A stretch of 64,000 bases of DNA, taken from contig CAVOSE010000076.1 in assembly GCA_963698775.1 (NCBI GenBank), positions 104,563 through 168,562 on the forward strand, given 5' to 3'. The notes under the pieces were generated by a model that saw only the letters and a program-made list of their open reading frames with translations, was not told the DNA's origin and searched no databases. Below, one piece after another: positions 46,354-55,182 of this stretch (position 1 is the first letter of the stretch; each line of letters opens with the position of its first letter). The translations under genes and the position numbers were made by a program. Origin of the DNA: Thiohalocapsa sp963698775. GTDB lineage: Bacteria > Pseudomonadota > Gammaproteobacteria > Chromatiales > Chromatiaceae.

Positions 46354-46620
46354 TTGAGAACCTGCAAAGCATGCCGCGCGGCTTGGCCCTTCGCCTTCGC
46401 GATTGCGCTAGCCGCGATTGTGTCCTTTCCAGCCTGGGCAACCTTCGATCTCATGGCGCTCGAGCCTGCTTCTCGGGTCGCTGGGACGGCACTGGTCTTT
46501 TTCATTAGCGCCACCGGTCTGATGCTCTACGTGCACTGGTGCATCAAGCGCAACTGCTCGTTACGGCGCGCCATGGCGGCACCGCGTGGACTAAGCGGTC
46601 TGAGGTCGGTGGCTCGTTGA
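46354..46620 (+). CDS. Small membrane protein with N-terminal CxxC
   Basis: From a TTG at 46354, preceded by GGAGG nine bases upstream, the product is 88 residues; an in-frame ATG at 46336 would add six. It starts RTCKACRAAWPFAF and has two hydrophobic segments (AFAIALAAIVSFPAWA and VAGTALVFFISATGLMLYV) and a basic end. The two cysteines could bind metal. No family is recognised; coding is supported by the ribosome-binding site and hydrophobic pattern only. Confidence 0.5.
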   Translation: MRTCKACRAAWPFAFAIALAAIVSFPAWATFDLMALEPASRVAGTALVFFISATGLMLYVHWCIKRNCSLRRAMAAPRGLSGLRSVAR

Positions 46621-46830
46621 CGTTTGCGCCTGCAGGGTCTGATCGGCGTTGTCACCCCGCCAGCATGAGGCCTGTCCCAGCACGATACGATGTGCGTGCT
46701 ACGCCACCTCTATGGCGCTATGTGCAACCGACGCATCGCGTTGGCCAGACCCAGGGCGTCGCTGGGGCTTAGTTGAACTAACCGGAGCAGGACTAAGTCT
46801 TCCACGCGACGTACGCCCACGTTCAACGCT

Positions 46831-47367
46831 ATGAAAAGAAACGCTCTGTCAGCTTTACGCAGTCTGCTACCGGCTCGTCTCGGAAAATTCCGCAACCCGC
46901 CCGCGACCGTGGCGCGGGTCGACCTCGACCGTCTCCTAGGGACGTGGTTCGAGGTAGCAAGGCTGCCCAACCTCGAGGCGGACGGCCCTGGGCAGTGCAG
47001 CGTGGACGTCACCGCGACCTATGAGAGGCGCCCCGACGGCCGCATCACTGTGACAACCGTGGGCCACAATGCAAAAGCGGGGATGCGGCGGACTGAGGTG
47101 ACCGGCATGGTCCATCCCGCCGACGCGAGCGGCGCGAAGTTAATCCTGAAGTTTTTCAAGCTGATTCGTGGCAACCTATGGGTGGTTGGCTTAGACCCCG
47201 AATATCGATGGGCCCTGACGGGGACGCCAAGCCGGAGGCGACTTTGGCTCATCGCCCGCGCCCCGAGCATCGATCCTGACGATTACGATCACGCCATGGC
47301 AATCGCCAAGGCGCAGGGATACGACGTGGCGCGCGTCCGACCAACCCAACAACGGGCCGCCGCATGA
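46831..47367 (+). CDS. Lipocalin family protein (Blc-like)
   Basis: A 178-residue lipocalin: the first signature LLGTWFEVARLPN, then DVTATYERRPDGRITVTT, the GNLWVVGLDPEYRWALTG strand pair and LWLIARAPSID. Bacterial lipocalins of this type bind lipids or other hydrophobic ligands, often as outer-membrane lipoproteins. Here no lipobox or clear signal peptide is seen; the N-terminus is basic. It lies between the two carbon-uptake loci but divergent from them. Confidence 0.88.
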   Translation: MKRNALSALRSLLPARLGKFRNPPATVARVDLDRLLGTWFEVARLPNLEADGPGQCSVDVTATYERRPDGRITVTTVGHNAKAGMRRTEVTGMVHPADASGAKLILKFFKLIRGNLWVVGLDPEYRWALTGTPSRRRLWLIARAPSIDPDDYDHAMAIAKAQGYDVARVRPTQQRAAA

Positions 47368-47650
47368 ACGGCCGCCGTCAGAGGCTGGTTAAATCGTCGG
47401 CGGCTGTGAGCCGGGCACTGATTTCCAACGGCCCTGTTGGTCGCATCTCATTTCGGCTTACCACTTCATCTTGTCAACCAGCGTTACGGGGTCTGGTACC
47501 CTTGCCGCGCGGCGTCTGCTGCTCGCGATCACGGGGTAGGACCATCTCCGCGGAGATGCGTCTGCCCAAGGAGACGCTCCAGAGCCGAGGCCGCATTGGA
47601 AGCGCCTCGATCAACCTCACCAATGTCGCCGGTGACGGCTCAGGGCAAAC

Positions 47651-47965
47651 TCAAAGGCTATGTGCGAACAACACCTCGATATCGTCGAGGTAGATGATGC
47701 CTGAGAAGTTGTCAAAATATTTCTCTGCGACCTGTTTCGCGATCGCCCGGGCGACGTCATCGTTCGCGGTGATGACGTCGATCTTGATGTTTGAGAAGGT
47801 GTCCGAGACGGCGGGTTGACCGGATGAGCGCGTATTTCGGCTACCGACGCCACCGGCGGCCATCACGGTGTAGCCCGTCGCTCCGGCCGTTTGGATGATC
47901 TTGGTGACCTTACTCAGCAGCACCTTCTCGGTGATGATGACGAGTTTCGTGGCTCTTTGTGTCAT
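47651..47965 (-). CDS. sbtB: SbtB-type PII-like regulator
   Basis: A 104-residue PII-like protein. MTQRATKLVIITEKVLLSKV, IIQTAGATGYTVMAAGGVGS and DTFSNIKIDVITAND correspond to PII beta strands and the T-loop start; the end EKYFDNFSGIIYLDDIEVL matches SbtB. SbtB binds adenine nucleotides and controls SbtA, encoded 250 bases upstream on the same strand. ATG 47965 has a good AGAGG site; an upstream in-frame extension lacks similarity. Confidence 0.88.
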   Translation of the reverse strand: MTQRATKLVIITEKVLLSKVTKIIQTAGATGYTVMAAGGVGSRNTRSSGQPAVSDTFSNIKIDVITANDDVARAIAKQVAEKYFDNFSGIIYLDDIEVLFAHSL

Positions 47966-48217
47966 GACGTGATACCTCTTTGTGCAGATCGACGGGGCCG
48001 GGTGCGTCCTTCCACGCGACACGCATGTCCCGATTCTTCCCGGTGTTCGAAGCTGACTGACCAGTCCCTGAGACAGTCGGGGCGTTGTTCCAATTGTCGC
48101 CTTGACCTGTCTCTCCAGGGGCCTGAGCAAGGCGTCCCTGCCGTCGACGGCTCTGAAAACGACGCCGCTACGCTCACAGCAAGCTCAGCAGGCTTTTGGC
48201 TCCTGGCGGACGCCGCG

Positions 48218-49222
48218 TCAGGCTCCGAAGACCACCTGTGCCAGACCGATATAGAGCGGAATGCCGATAGCGATGGCGACCGGGGTGCCGATACTCGTCG
48301 ATGATCCAATGTAGGACGACGGGTTGGCCGTCGGTATGCCGGCACGCAGTGTCGGCGGCCCGGAGATGTCGGAGCTCGAGCCCGCGATGATCGCTAGCAG
48401 CACCACACCTCCGGGGCTGAAGCCGGTCAGTACATGGGCGATGTATCCAAGCCCGAAAGCGATCAGGCCGTGTACGATCGGCATGACAGCGGCGTAGACG
48501 GCGAACCAATGAGCCACGCGTCGTAGCTCGTTCAATCGGGCGTACGCTTCGATGCCCATGATCAGCATCAAGACCGATAGCAGACCACGGAACAGCGGCT
48601 CGTAGAAGGTGTCGAAAACTCGCTCAGGATTTGTGAACAGTCCGAGGGCGATCCCCAGCAATAACGCAGAAAGAGCTGGCCCCTGCAGGCTTTCCTTGAC
48701 GATTGGCCAGATCTCTACCTTTTCGCCAGAACCACTCTTCTTCTTCAGATAGACACTCGCGAGCACGATGGCGAGAACCAGCGCCGGGATGTCCATGAAG
48801 GGGTATAGCGCTACGGCCCAGGGTTCGTAGGTGATACCGTCGGACTCCAATACGACCGTCCCCGCTGCGAGCGTCGACCCGCTGACGGCCCCGAACAGGC
48901 CGGCGGTCGCGATTCCATCCTCCTTGCTAATACCAGGCAGCATGGCCAGCGTGTAGCGGCCGATAACGACGATCGCGCAGCCCACAAAGACCGCGATTAG
49001 CGCAGGGAGTAGCATCGCCGTGAGGTCTGCCTCGCCGATCGCCATACCGCCCTTCAGACCAACCTTCAAAAGCAGCATGAAGACGATGAATTTGTAGATG
49101 GCATCGGGGATCGTTAGCCGGGAACCGAGCGCGGCGATCAGGATGCCGCCCAACAGAAACGCCAGTGTTGGCGATTGTAGCTGTTGCAAGAACCGAGCGC
49201 CGAAGTCGATCAATACTTCCAC
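48218..49222 (-). CDS. sbtA: Sodium-dependent bicarbonate transporter SbtA
   Basis: A 334-residue inner-membrane protein of the SbtA (DUF897) family with about ten helices. Conserved segments are FIVFMLLLKVGLKGGMAIG, LFGAVSGSTLAAGTVVLESD, ALYPFMDIPALVLAIVLA and IAGSSSDISGPPTLRAGIPT, which carry the Na+/HCO3- site. A charged loop (KKKSGSGEKVE) lies near the middle, where SbtB contacts occur in cyanobacterial homologues. ATG 49222 starts it; sbtB follows. Confidence 0.94.
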   Translation of the reverse strand: MEVLIDFGARFLQQLQSPTLAFLLGGILIAALGSRLTIPDAIYKFIVFMLLLKVGLKGGMAIGEADLTAMLLPALIAVFVGCAIVVIGRYTLAMLPGISKEDGIATAGLFGAVSGSTLAAGTVVLESDGITYEPWAVALYPFMDIPALVLAIVLASVYLKKKSGSGEKVEIWPIVKESLQGPALSALLLGIALGLFTNPERVFDTFYEPLFRGLLSVLMLIMGIEAYARLNELRRVAHWFAVYAAVMPIVHGLIAFGLGYIAHVLTGFSPGGVVLLAIIAGSSSDISGPPTLRAGIPTANPSSYIGSSTSIGTPVAIAIGIPLYIGLAQVVFGA

Positions 49223-49666
49223 GTTCTTTACTCCGATTTGATTGCAGTATTCGCAGCATGGCGTCGTCGTAGCGACGGCGCGTCTGCTGCGTCGTTAAGC
49301 GATTTCTGTCCGTTGTCATGCCACTTTGCTTGTCTTTTGGCCCGCCTGTCGCGTTTTCCCAGCGGTTGCATAGAGCGGCTGACGGTGGCCCCTCGACGCG
49401 ACAGGCCTCACCGCCAACCGGTGAAGAGGCTCGATTGCAAGGGCATGCGAGGAGATCGTTCGGCAATGCGCTTCAAGTGCTGTACCGACCGCCGTTCATG
49501 ACCGCCCGAGCTGCATTCGGGCGACTTGAGACAGACCTTACCCGGCCTGGACGCCAAAGCTATGGGCGCTTCGCCGCGACTACGAATCGAACTTTGAAGC
49601 GAAACTCATAGACCAGAGGCGATGGCTTCGCAAAAATGATAGGAAAGCAAGAGAAATCCTGATTTA

Positions 49667-49823
49667 GGCGATTGCCGGAAAATCTTATGCCAGATCACGC
49701 CGGATTGAGGTTCGCCTTCAAGGAGCACCGGCAGGAGCATAGCCGGGCTATGTGACTGCCGATGCGACACCGAAGGCGGGCGTCAAGACAAGTCAGCTGG
49801 TATGAGATTTGACTGAAATCGCC
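49667..49823. mobile_element. Full copy of the palindromic MITE-like element
   Basis: 157 bp from GGCGATT (49667) to AATCGCC (49823). The left end ATTGCCGGAAAATCTTATGC mirrors the right end GTATGAGATTTGACTGAAAT, and the centre holds GAGCATAGCCGGGCTATGTG. It aligns along its whole length with the element in brxC (18455-18610). Flanking bases do not show a clear target duplication. Confidence 0.8.
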
Positions 49824-49974
49824 GTAAATCGGGGGCCCGCTCAAATCGCTCTGACAGCGCGGCGCGATCGCGACGCTAGGCGGCACGAGAGCACATTAGC
49901 TCATGTTCCGCGCCTATTGTGTCGTCCGTGATCCCACCCCAGTGCCATTAAGTTAACGAGCGATGAGCACGCTT

Positions 49975-50040
49975 TGTGGGAGCTTCCAGCCGCGACTCGG
50001 CTCGCGCGACGACAGTCGCGGCTGCAAGCCGCTCCCACGG
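49975..50040. repeat. REP-like inverted hairpin pair, second copy
   Basis: GTGGGAGCTTCCAGCCGCGA (49977) and CGCGGCTGCAAGCCGCTCCC (about 50018) are inverted copies about 20 bases apart, the same family as at 3966-4075. Confidence 0.75.
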
Positions 50041-50186
50041 CTTAACTTACCAGCGTTGCATTGGCGCCAGGGTCAACTTCGTCAAGGGCTTGATCGGACT
50101 GCCCCGACCTTTGCGCCGCCCTCCGTTGTTACCGTTCGATGGTGCCCCTAAATCGACAACATTCTCGAAGAAACACGAAGCAATCA

Positions 50187-50912
50187 ATGAACGCACAGCG
50201 ACTTTTGGAACAGTTCATGGACCTCGGTGCCGGCGACCCAACTGCGCCGGCCGCGCAGGCTAGCCAAGGCGTTCGCGGGGCCAGCGGTCTAGGTGGAGTC
50301 GCCGGCGGTTTGGCAGCCGGCGGTCTGCTTGGCATGCTGATCGGCAACAAGAAAGCGCGCAAAAAGATGGGCAAACTCGCTGGCGGTGCCGTCGGTTACG
50401 GCGGCGCTGCCGCGCTTGGCGCGCTAGGCTATCGCGCCTACCAAAACTGGCAGGCAGGCAAGCAGGCCGGGACGATAGAAGATCCGTCGGTTTCCGCTCC
50501 TCTGCCAGCCCCGCCCCAGGGTTCGCGCTTCCTCCCAGAAACGGCTCCAGCAGCCGATGGAAGGCCATTCGAACTGACGCTGATCATGGCGATGATTGCT
50601 GCCGCCAACGCCGACGGGCACATCGGACCTGAAGAACATCGCACGATCTTCGATCAAGTCAGCCTGCTATCGCTCGATGCCGAAGACAAAGCCTTCGTCT
50701 TCGATACCCTCGGCAGTCCCCCTAGTCTGCAGGACATCGCCAGTCTAGCCAGCGGCCCGGAGCAGGCAGCCGAGGTCTATCTCGCCTCTCGGCTCGCAAT
50801 CGATCCCGACCACCCGGCCGAGCTGGCATACCTTGACGCACTTGCCAGCCGCCTTGCCCTTCCGCCGGATCTCGTCGCGCACCTGGAGAGCCAGGCGGCA
50901 CAAGTAGCCTGA
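50187..50912 (+). CDS. DUF533 (YebE-like) protein
   Basis: A 241-residue protein. The N-terminal third is Gly/Ala-rich with one possible membrane segment (GLGGVAGGLAAGGLLGMLIG) and KKARKKMGKLAGGAVGYG. The C-terminal half is the DUF533/TerB-like helical domain (LIMAMIAAANADGHIGPEEH, AEVYLASRLAIDPDHPAELA). The family is probably membrane-associated and of unknown function. ATG 50187 is chosen; an upstream in-frame start at 50139 adds nothing conserved. Confidence 0.88.
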   Translation: MNAQRLLEQFMDLGAGDPTAPAAQASQGVRGASGLGGVAGGLAAGGLLGMLIGNKKARKKMGKLAGGAVGYGGAAALGALGYRAYQNWQAGKQAGTIEDPSVSAPLPAPPQGSRFLPETAPAADGRPFELTLIMAMIAAANADGHIGPEEHRTIFDQVSLLSLDAEDKAFVFDTLGSPPSLQDIASLASGPEQAAEVYLASRLAIDPDHPAELAYLDALASRLALPPDLVAHLESQAAQVA

Positions 50913-51617
50913 GCGGCTGACCGGTCTCCACGACCAAACACTGCAACACCACTCTGACGCCAGGACGTAGCGCTGGAATCTTGCGAGGACCACGCATTAT
51001 TGGGTGCCAACTGTCAAGGAAGCGGAAAAATCCCGACGTTGCTTGGTGGCGGCAGCGGTCTTATCTTGGCAGGAATCCGCCCGGGCAACGTTCAGCCGTG
51101 AGCCGCCAAGCACACGTCAGAGGACAATCGCGCTGAAAGAGAGCAAGGGCCTTGTCCGGTGCAAGCGGTCTTAGGCTAACCATCGGCGGGGCGATGCCAA
51201 GCACGACATTTGGCGTCTTGGGAGAGTGCATCGGTTGTGGTCGCAGTCGGCAACGCGAGATCGCGAGATTCGTCGACTTGACCAATAGGCTTCCCTTCCG
51301 GTATTTTCGCCTGTTCCGTTGCCTCAACCAGCGTTTCGCCTTGGGTCTTGACCTTTATGGTCAATCGTCGCCATGCCGAGGAAATCTCGGGCTGACCATC
51401 TCCGGGTTCCGCCCGCGGTTGATTTGATTGGTGTTCGTGGCAAGGTGGTGCCGACCCGAGGGGCGCAACGGCGGATGTTGCCCCGATCGGGCGCGATGAA
51501 TCCAACACGACGGCGTCAGCGATCGTGCGGGCTGCGAGCGGCCTCCGTGCCGCGTGCCGACCCGAAGCTCGCAACCAACCCCAGCGCACAGCGCTGTCTG
51601 AACATAGGAGGCCAACC
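50913..51617. other. Upstream region of ilvB
   Basis: No gene recognised. I looked for a branched-chain leader peptide with runs of Ile/Val/Leu codons before ilvB and saw none. A ribosome-binding site AGGAGG at 51606-51611 sets the ilvB start. Confidence 0.4.
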
Positions 51618-53348
51618 TTGGAGCTCAGCGGTGCCGAGATCACCATACAGGCGTTGATCGACGAGGGTGTGGAGTACGTGTTCGGTTATCCGGGCGGCGC
51701 CGTACTCCATATCTACGACGCCCTGTTCAAGCGCGAAGACCAAATCAAGCACATCCTGGTCCGGCACGAGCAGGGGGCGACCCATGCTGCCGACGGCTAT
51801 GCGCGCGCCACTGGCAAGGTCGGTGTCTGCCTGGTGACGTCCGGGCCCGGCGCGACTAATGCCGTCACCGGTATCGCCACCGCGCACCTGGACTCCATTC
51901 CGATGGTGGTTCTTACCGGTCAGGTGCCGACGCCGGTGATCGGCAGCGATGCCTTCCAGGAGGTCGACACGGTCGGCATCACGCGCCCCTGCGTGAAGCA
52001 CAACTTCCTGGTCAAGGACGTGCGCGATCTTGCAACGACCATCAAGAAGGCGTTCTACATCGCCAGCTCCGGCCGACCCGGCCCGGTAGTGGTCGACATC
52101 CCCAAAGACGTCACCGATCCGGGCATCAAGATCCCCTACGATTATCCGAGCCAGATCAGCATGCGCTCGTATAGCCCGGCCCAGCGCGGACACCAGGGGC
52201 AGATTCGCAAGGCCGTGGACAGCATCCTCAGGGCCAAGCGCCCGGTGATCTACACCGGCGGCGGCGTGGTACTCGGCGAGGCCTCGGAGGCGCTGACCGA
52301 GCTGGTGCGCAAGCTGGGCTATCCGATCACCAGCACCTTGATGGGGCTCGGCGCCTACCCGATGACCGACAAGCAGTTTCTCGGCATGCTCGGCATGCAC
52401 GGGACGTACGAGGCCAACATGGCCATGCACGAGACCGACTGCCTGATCGCCATCGGCGCCCGTTTCGACGATCGCGTTACCGGCAAGATCGAGCACTTCT
52501 GTCCGCATGCCGAGATCATTCATGTCGACGTCGATCCGGCCTCGATTTCTAAGACGGTCCGGGTCGATGTGCCCATCGTCGGTCCAGTGGGGAGCGTTGT
52601 TGCCGACATGCTGGCCTGCCTGCGCGATAGCAGCGCCAGCCCCGACGCCGATGCATTGGCCGCCTGGTGGAAGCAAATCGACGATTGGCGCGGCATCGAC
52701 TGTATGCGTTACGACCGCGGCAGCCCTGTGATCAAGCCGCAGTTTGCGGTGGAGACGCTGTACAAAGTCACCGGCGGTGATCTGTACCTGACCTCCGACG
52801 TCGGTCAGCATCAGATGTTCGCGGCGCAATTCTACCCGTTCGACAAGCCCCGGCGCTGGATCAACTCCGGAGGCCTCGGCACCATGGGCTTCGGCCTGCC
52901 GGCGGCGATGGGCGTGCAACTGGCGTTTCCGGATGCGCAGGTCGCCTGCATCTCCGGCGAGGCGAGCATCCTGATGTGCATCCAGGAGATGGCCACCTGT
53001 AAGCAGTACGATCTTCCGGTCAAGGTGATCCTGCTCAACAACGGCTACATGGGTATGGTGCGGCAGTGGCAGGAGTTCTTCTACGAAAGCCGCTATGCCC
53101 ACTCCTACGTCGACGCATTGCCGGATTTCGTCAAGCTGGCGGAGAGTTTCGGGCACGTCGGCATGCGCGTCGACAAGCCGCACGAACTCGAAGCGGCAAT
53201 GCAGGATGCCTTCGCATTGAAGGATCGTTTCGTGTTTCTCGATGTGATCGTCGACCCCACCGAGAACGTCTACCCGATGATCGCCGCCGGTAAGGGGCAG
53301 CACGAGATGCACCTGCCGCCGACCATGTCCGAGAGGGAGTTGGCCTAA
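51618..53348 (+). CDS. ilvB: Acetolactate synthase, large subunit
   Basis: The catalytic subunit of acetohydroxyacid synthase, the first step of Ile/Val/Leu synthesis. The 576-residue product has the ThDP-activating Glu51 (RHEQGATHAADG), PGATNAVTGIATAHLDSIPM, FAD region and the C-terminal ThDP/Mg site. There the usual GDGS is GEAS (ISGEASILMCIQEMAT) ahead of LLNNGYMGMV. The start is a TTG at 51618, seven bases after a perfect AGGAGG; upstream in-frame codons do not resemble the family. ilvH follows after 16 bases. Confidence 0.93.
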   Translation: MELSGAEITIQALIDEGVEYVFGYPGGAVLHIYDALFKREDQIKHILVRHEQGATHAADGYARATGKVGVCLVTSGPGATNAVTGIATAHLDSIPMVVLTGQVPTPVIGSDAFQEVDTVGITRPCVKHNFLVKDVRDLATTIKKAFYIASSGRPGPVVVDIPKDVTDPGIKIPYDYPSQISMRSYSPAQRGHQGQIRKAVDSILRAKRPVIYTGGGVVLGEASEALTELVRKLGYPITSTLMGLGAYPMTDKQFLGMLGMHGTYEANMAMHETDCLIAIGARFDDRVTGKIEHFCPHAEIIHVDVDPASISKTVRVDVPIVGPVGSVVADMLACLRDSSASPDADALAAWWKQIDDWRGIDCMRYDRGSPVIKPQFAVETLYKVTGGDLYLTSDVGQHQMFAAQFYPFDKPRRWINSGGLGTMGFGLPAAMGVQLAFPDAQVACISGEASILMCIQEMATCKQYDLPVKVILLNNGYMGMVRQWQEFFYESRYAHSYVDALPDFVKLAESFGHVGMRVDKPHELEAAMQDAFALKDRFVFLDVIVDPTENVYPMIAAGKGQHEMHLPPTMSERELA

Positions 53349-53364
53349 GGCCGAGCAAAGACCC

Positions 53365-53856
53365 ATGCGCCATATTATTTCCATGTTGGTCGAGAACGAA
53401 TCCGGTGCGCTGTCGCGCATCGCCGGGCTGTTCTCGGCGCGCGGCTACAACATCGAGTCGCTGACCGTCGCACCCACCGATGAGCCTTCGCTGTCGCGCA
53501 TGACGCTGGTCACCAGCGGCAACGAGGACATCGTCGAGCAGATCAAGAAGCAGCTCAACAAGCTCATCGACGTGGTCAAGCTCCAAGACCTCGCCGAAGG
53601 CGAGCACATCGAGCGCGAGATGATGCTGATCAAGCTCAAGGCCGCCGGTTCGCACCGCGAAGAACTCAAGCGCCTGGCGGATATCTTCCGCGCCAAGGTC
53701 ATCGACGTGACCGACCTCAGTTACGTGGTCGAACTCACCGGCGCCTCAAAAAAACTCGACGCCTTTATTCAGGCGGTGCCCGAGGGGCTGATCACCGAGG
53801 TGGTCCGATCCGGCCCTACCGGTATCGCCCGTGGCGAAAAGGGCCTGACGCTCTGA
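53365..53856 (+). CDS. ilvH: Acetolactate synthase, regulatory small subunit
   Basis: A 163-residue regulatory subunit with an N-terminal ACT domain (MRHIISMLVENESGALSRIA, GLFSARGYNIESLTVAPT) and the C-terminal domain (EREMMLIKLKAAGSHREELK, GLITEVVRSGPTGIARG). It stimulates the large subunit and binds valine for feedback. It overlaps neither neighbour and is part of ilvB-ilvH-ilvC. Confidence 0.95.
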   Translation: MRHIISMLVENESGALSRIAGLFSARGYNIESLTVAPTDEPSLSRMTLVTSGNEDIVEQIKKQLNKLIDVVKLQDLAEGEHIEREMMLIKLKAAGSHREELKRLADIFRAKVIDVTDLSYVVELTGASKKLDAFIQAVPEGLITEVVRSGPTGIARGEKGLTL

Positions 53857-53919
53857 GGAACGAAAGACGAACTGCTTGTGCTTTATCCCGAACATCTTGA
53901 ACAAGGCGCCGCGAAAATT

Positions 53920-53990
53920 TCGTTGTCGTTGTCGTTGTCGTAATCGAATACCGTGACGACGTACGAGTACGATTACGAGCACGACAACGA
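53920..53990. repeat. TCGTTG hexamer repeat with hairpin, between ilvH and ilvC
   Basis: TCGTTG repeated about three times (53920-53938) then TCGTAATCGA, mirrored by CGATTACGAGCACGACAACG (from 53970). It would form a long hairpin in the ilvH-ilvC spacer. Confidence 0.8.
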
Positions 53991-54129
53991 GCGCGGTTTT
54001 CGACCCTGTTTATCGGTTCCGATTCCGCCGGGTTAGGTTCTAGCCACTCGTTACAGTCAATTAGGCGACAAGACCCGTTGCCTTCCTCATACCATTCAAC
54101 AAAAACAGATTCTCACTTAGGAATCCCCT

Positions 54130-55152
54130 ATGGCTATTAACGTTTATTACGACAAAGACGCAGACCTCTCCCTCATTCAGGGCAAGAAGGTCGCCATCAT
54201 CGGCTACGGTTCCCAGGGCCATGCGCACGCCAACAACCTGAAAGACTCCGGCGTCTCCGTCGTCGTCGGCCTGCGTCCGGGCTCCGCGTCCGCCGCCAAG
54301 GCGGCCAACGCCGGGCTCGAGGTGCAGGACATCCCCGAAGCGGTCGCCGGTGCCGACGTGGTGATGATTCTGGCCCCGGACGAGCACCAGGCGCGGTTGT
54401 ATCGCGATCAGATCGAGCCGAACATCAAGCAAGGCGCTGCGCTTGCATTCGCCCACGGCTTCAACATCCACTATGGCCAGATCGAGCCGCGCGAAGACCT
54501 GGACGTGATCATGATCGCGCCCAAGGGCCCAGGGCATCTGGTGCGCTCCACCTACACCCAGGGCGGCGGCGTGCCGAGCCTGATCGCCGTCTACCAGGAT
54601 GCCAGCGGTAGCGCCCGCGACATCGCGATGGCCTACGCCTCCGCCAACGGCGGTGGCCGTGCCGGCATCATCGAGACCAGCTTCCGCGAGGAGTGTGAGA
54701 CCGATCTGTTCGGTGAACAGGTTGTGCTGTGCGGCGGCCTGACGTCGTTGATCCAGATGGGCTTCGAGACCCTGGTCGAGGCCGGCTACGAGCCCGAAAT
54801 GGCCTACTTCGAGTGCCTGCACGAGGTCAAGCTGATCGTCGATCTGATCTACGAGGGCGGCATCGCCAATATGCGCTACTCGATCAGCAACACCGCGGAG
54901 TACGGTGACCTCACCCGCGGCCCGCGCATCATCAACGAGAATACCCGCGTCGAGATGCAGCGCATTCTTGGCGAGATCCAGAACGGCTCCTTCGCCCGCG
55001 AGTTCATCCTCGAGAACGAGGCCGGCGCGCCGCGCATGAAGGCCATGCGCCGCCTTGGCGAAGAGCACCCCATCGAGCACGTCGGTGAGCGCCTGCGTGA
55101 GATGATGCCCTGGATTCGCGAAAAGAAGCTGGTGGACAAGGCCAAGAACTGA
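54130..55152 (+). CDS. ilvC: Ketol-acid reductoisomerase (NADP+), class I
   Basis: IlvC converts acetolactate to dihydroxyisovalerate. The 340-residue product has the NADPH-binding GYGSQGHAHANNLKDSGVSV followed by RPGSAS, the Mg-site Asp/Glu residues in EECETDLFGEQ and the C-terminal knotted domain (YFECLHEVKLIVDLIYEGG, RYSISNTAEYGDLTRG). The length marks the short class I form. ATG 54130 is used. The spacer to ilvH (273 bases) holds the hexamer hairpin and may contain its own promoter. Confidence 0.96.
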   Translation: MAINVYYDKDADLSLIQGKKVAIIGYGSQGHAHANNLKDSGVSVVVGLRPGSASAAKAANAGLEVQDIPEAVAGADVVMILAPDEHQARLYRDQIEPNIKQGAALAFAHGFNIHYGQIEPREDLDVIMIAPKGPGHLVRSTYTQGGGVPSLIAVYQDASGSARDIAMAYASANGGGRAGIIETSFREECETDLFGEQVVLCGGLTSLIQMGFETLVEAGYEPEMAYFECLHEVKLIVDLIYEGGIANMRYSISNTAEYGDLTRGPRIINENTRVEMQRILGEIQNGSFAREFILENEAGAPRMKAMRRLGEEHPIEHVGERLREMMPWIREKKLVDKAKN

Positions 55153-55182
55153 TTGAGCTGCGGGTTTTGGTTTAGACGGATC

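Larger units (their letters stand above)
49223..50186. other. Long intergenic region with two repeat elements
   Basis: No gene is supported in 964 bases. It contains a full MITE-like element (49667-49823) and a REP-like pair (49975-50040). The left part must hold the sbtA promoter. Confidence 0.5.

Noticed and set aside
47966..48130. N-terminal extension of SbtB
   Set aside because: No similarity to PII-like proteins, and a good ribosome-binding site precedes the ATG at 47965.
50913..51617. Branched-chain amino-acid attenuator or riboswitch before ilvB
   Set aside because: No leader peptide rich in Ile/Val/Leu codons and no terminator-antiterminator pair was visible.
51516..53420. Long open frame on the minus strand opposite ilvB
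   Set aside because: It is the complement of a strongly conserved gene; no independent similarity or ribosome-binding site.
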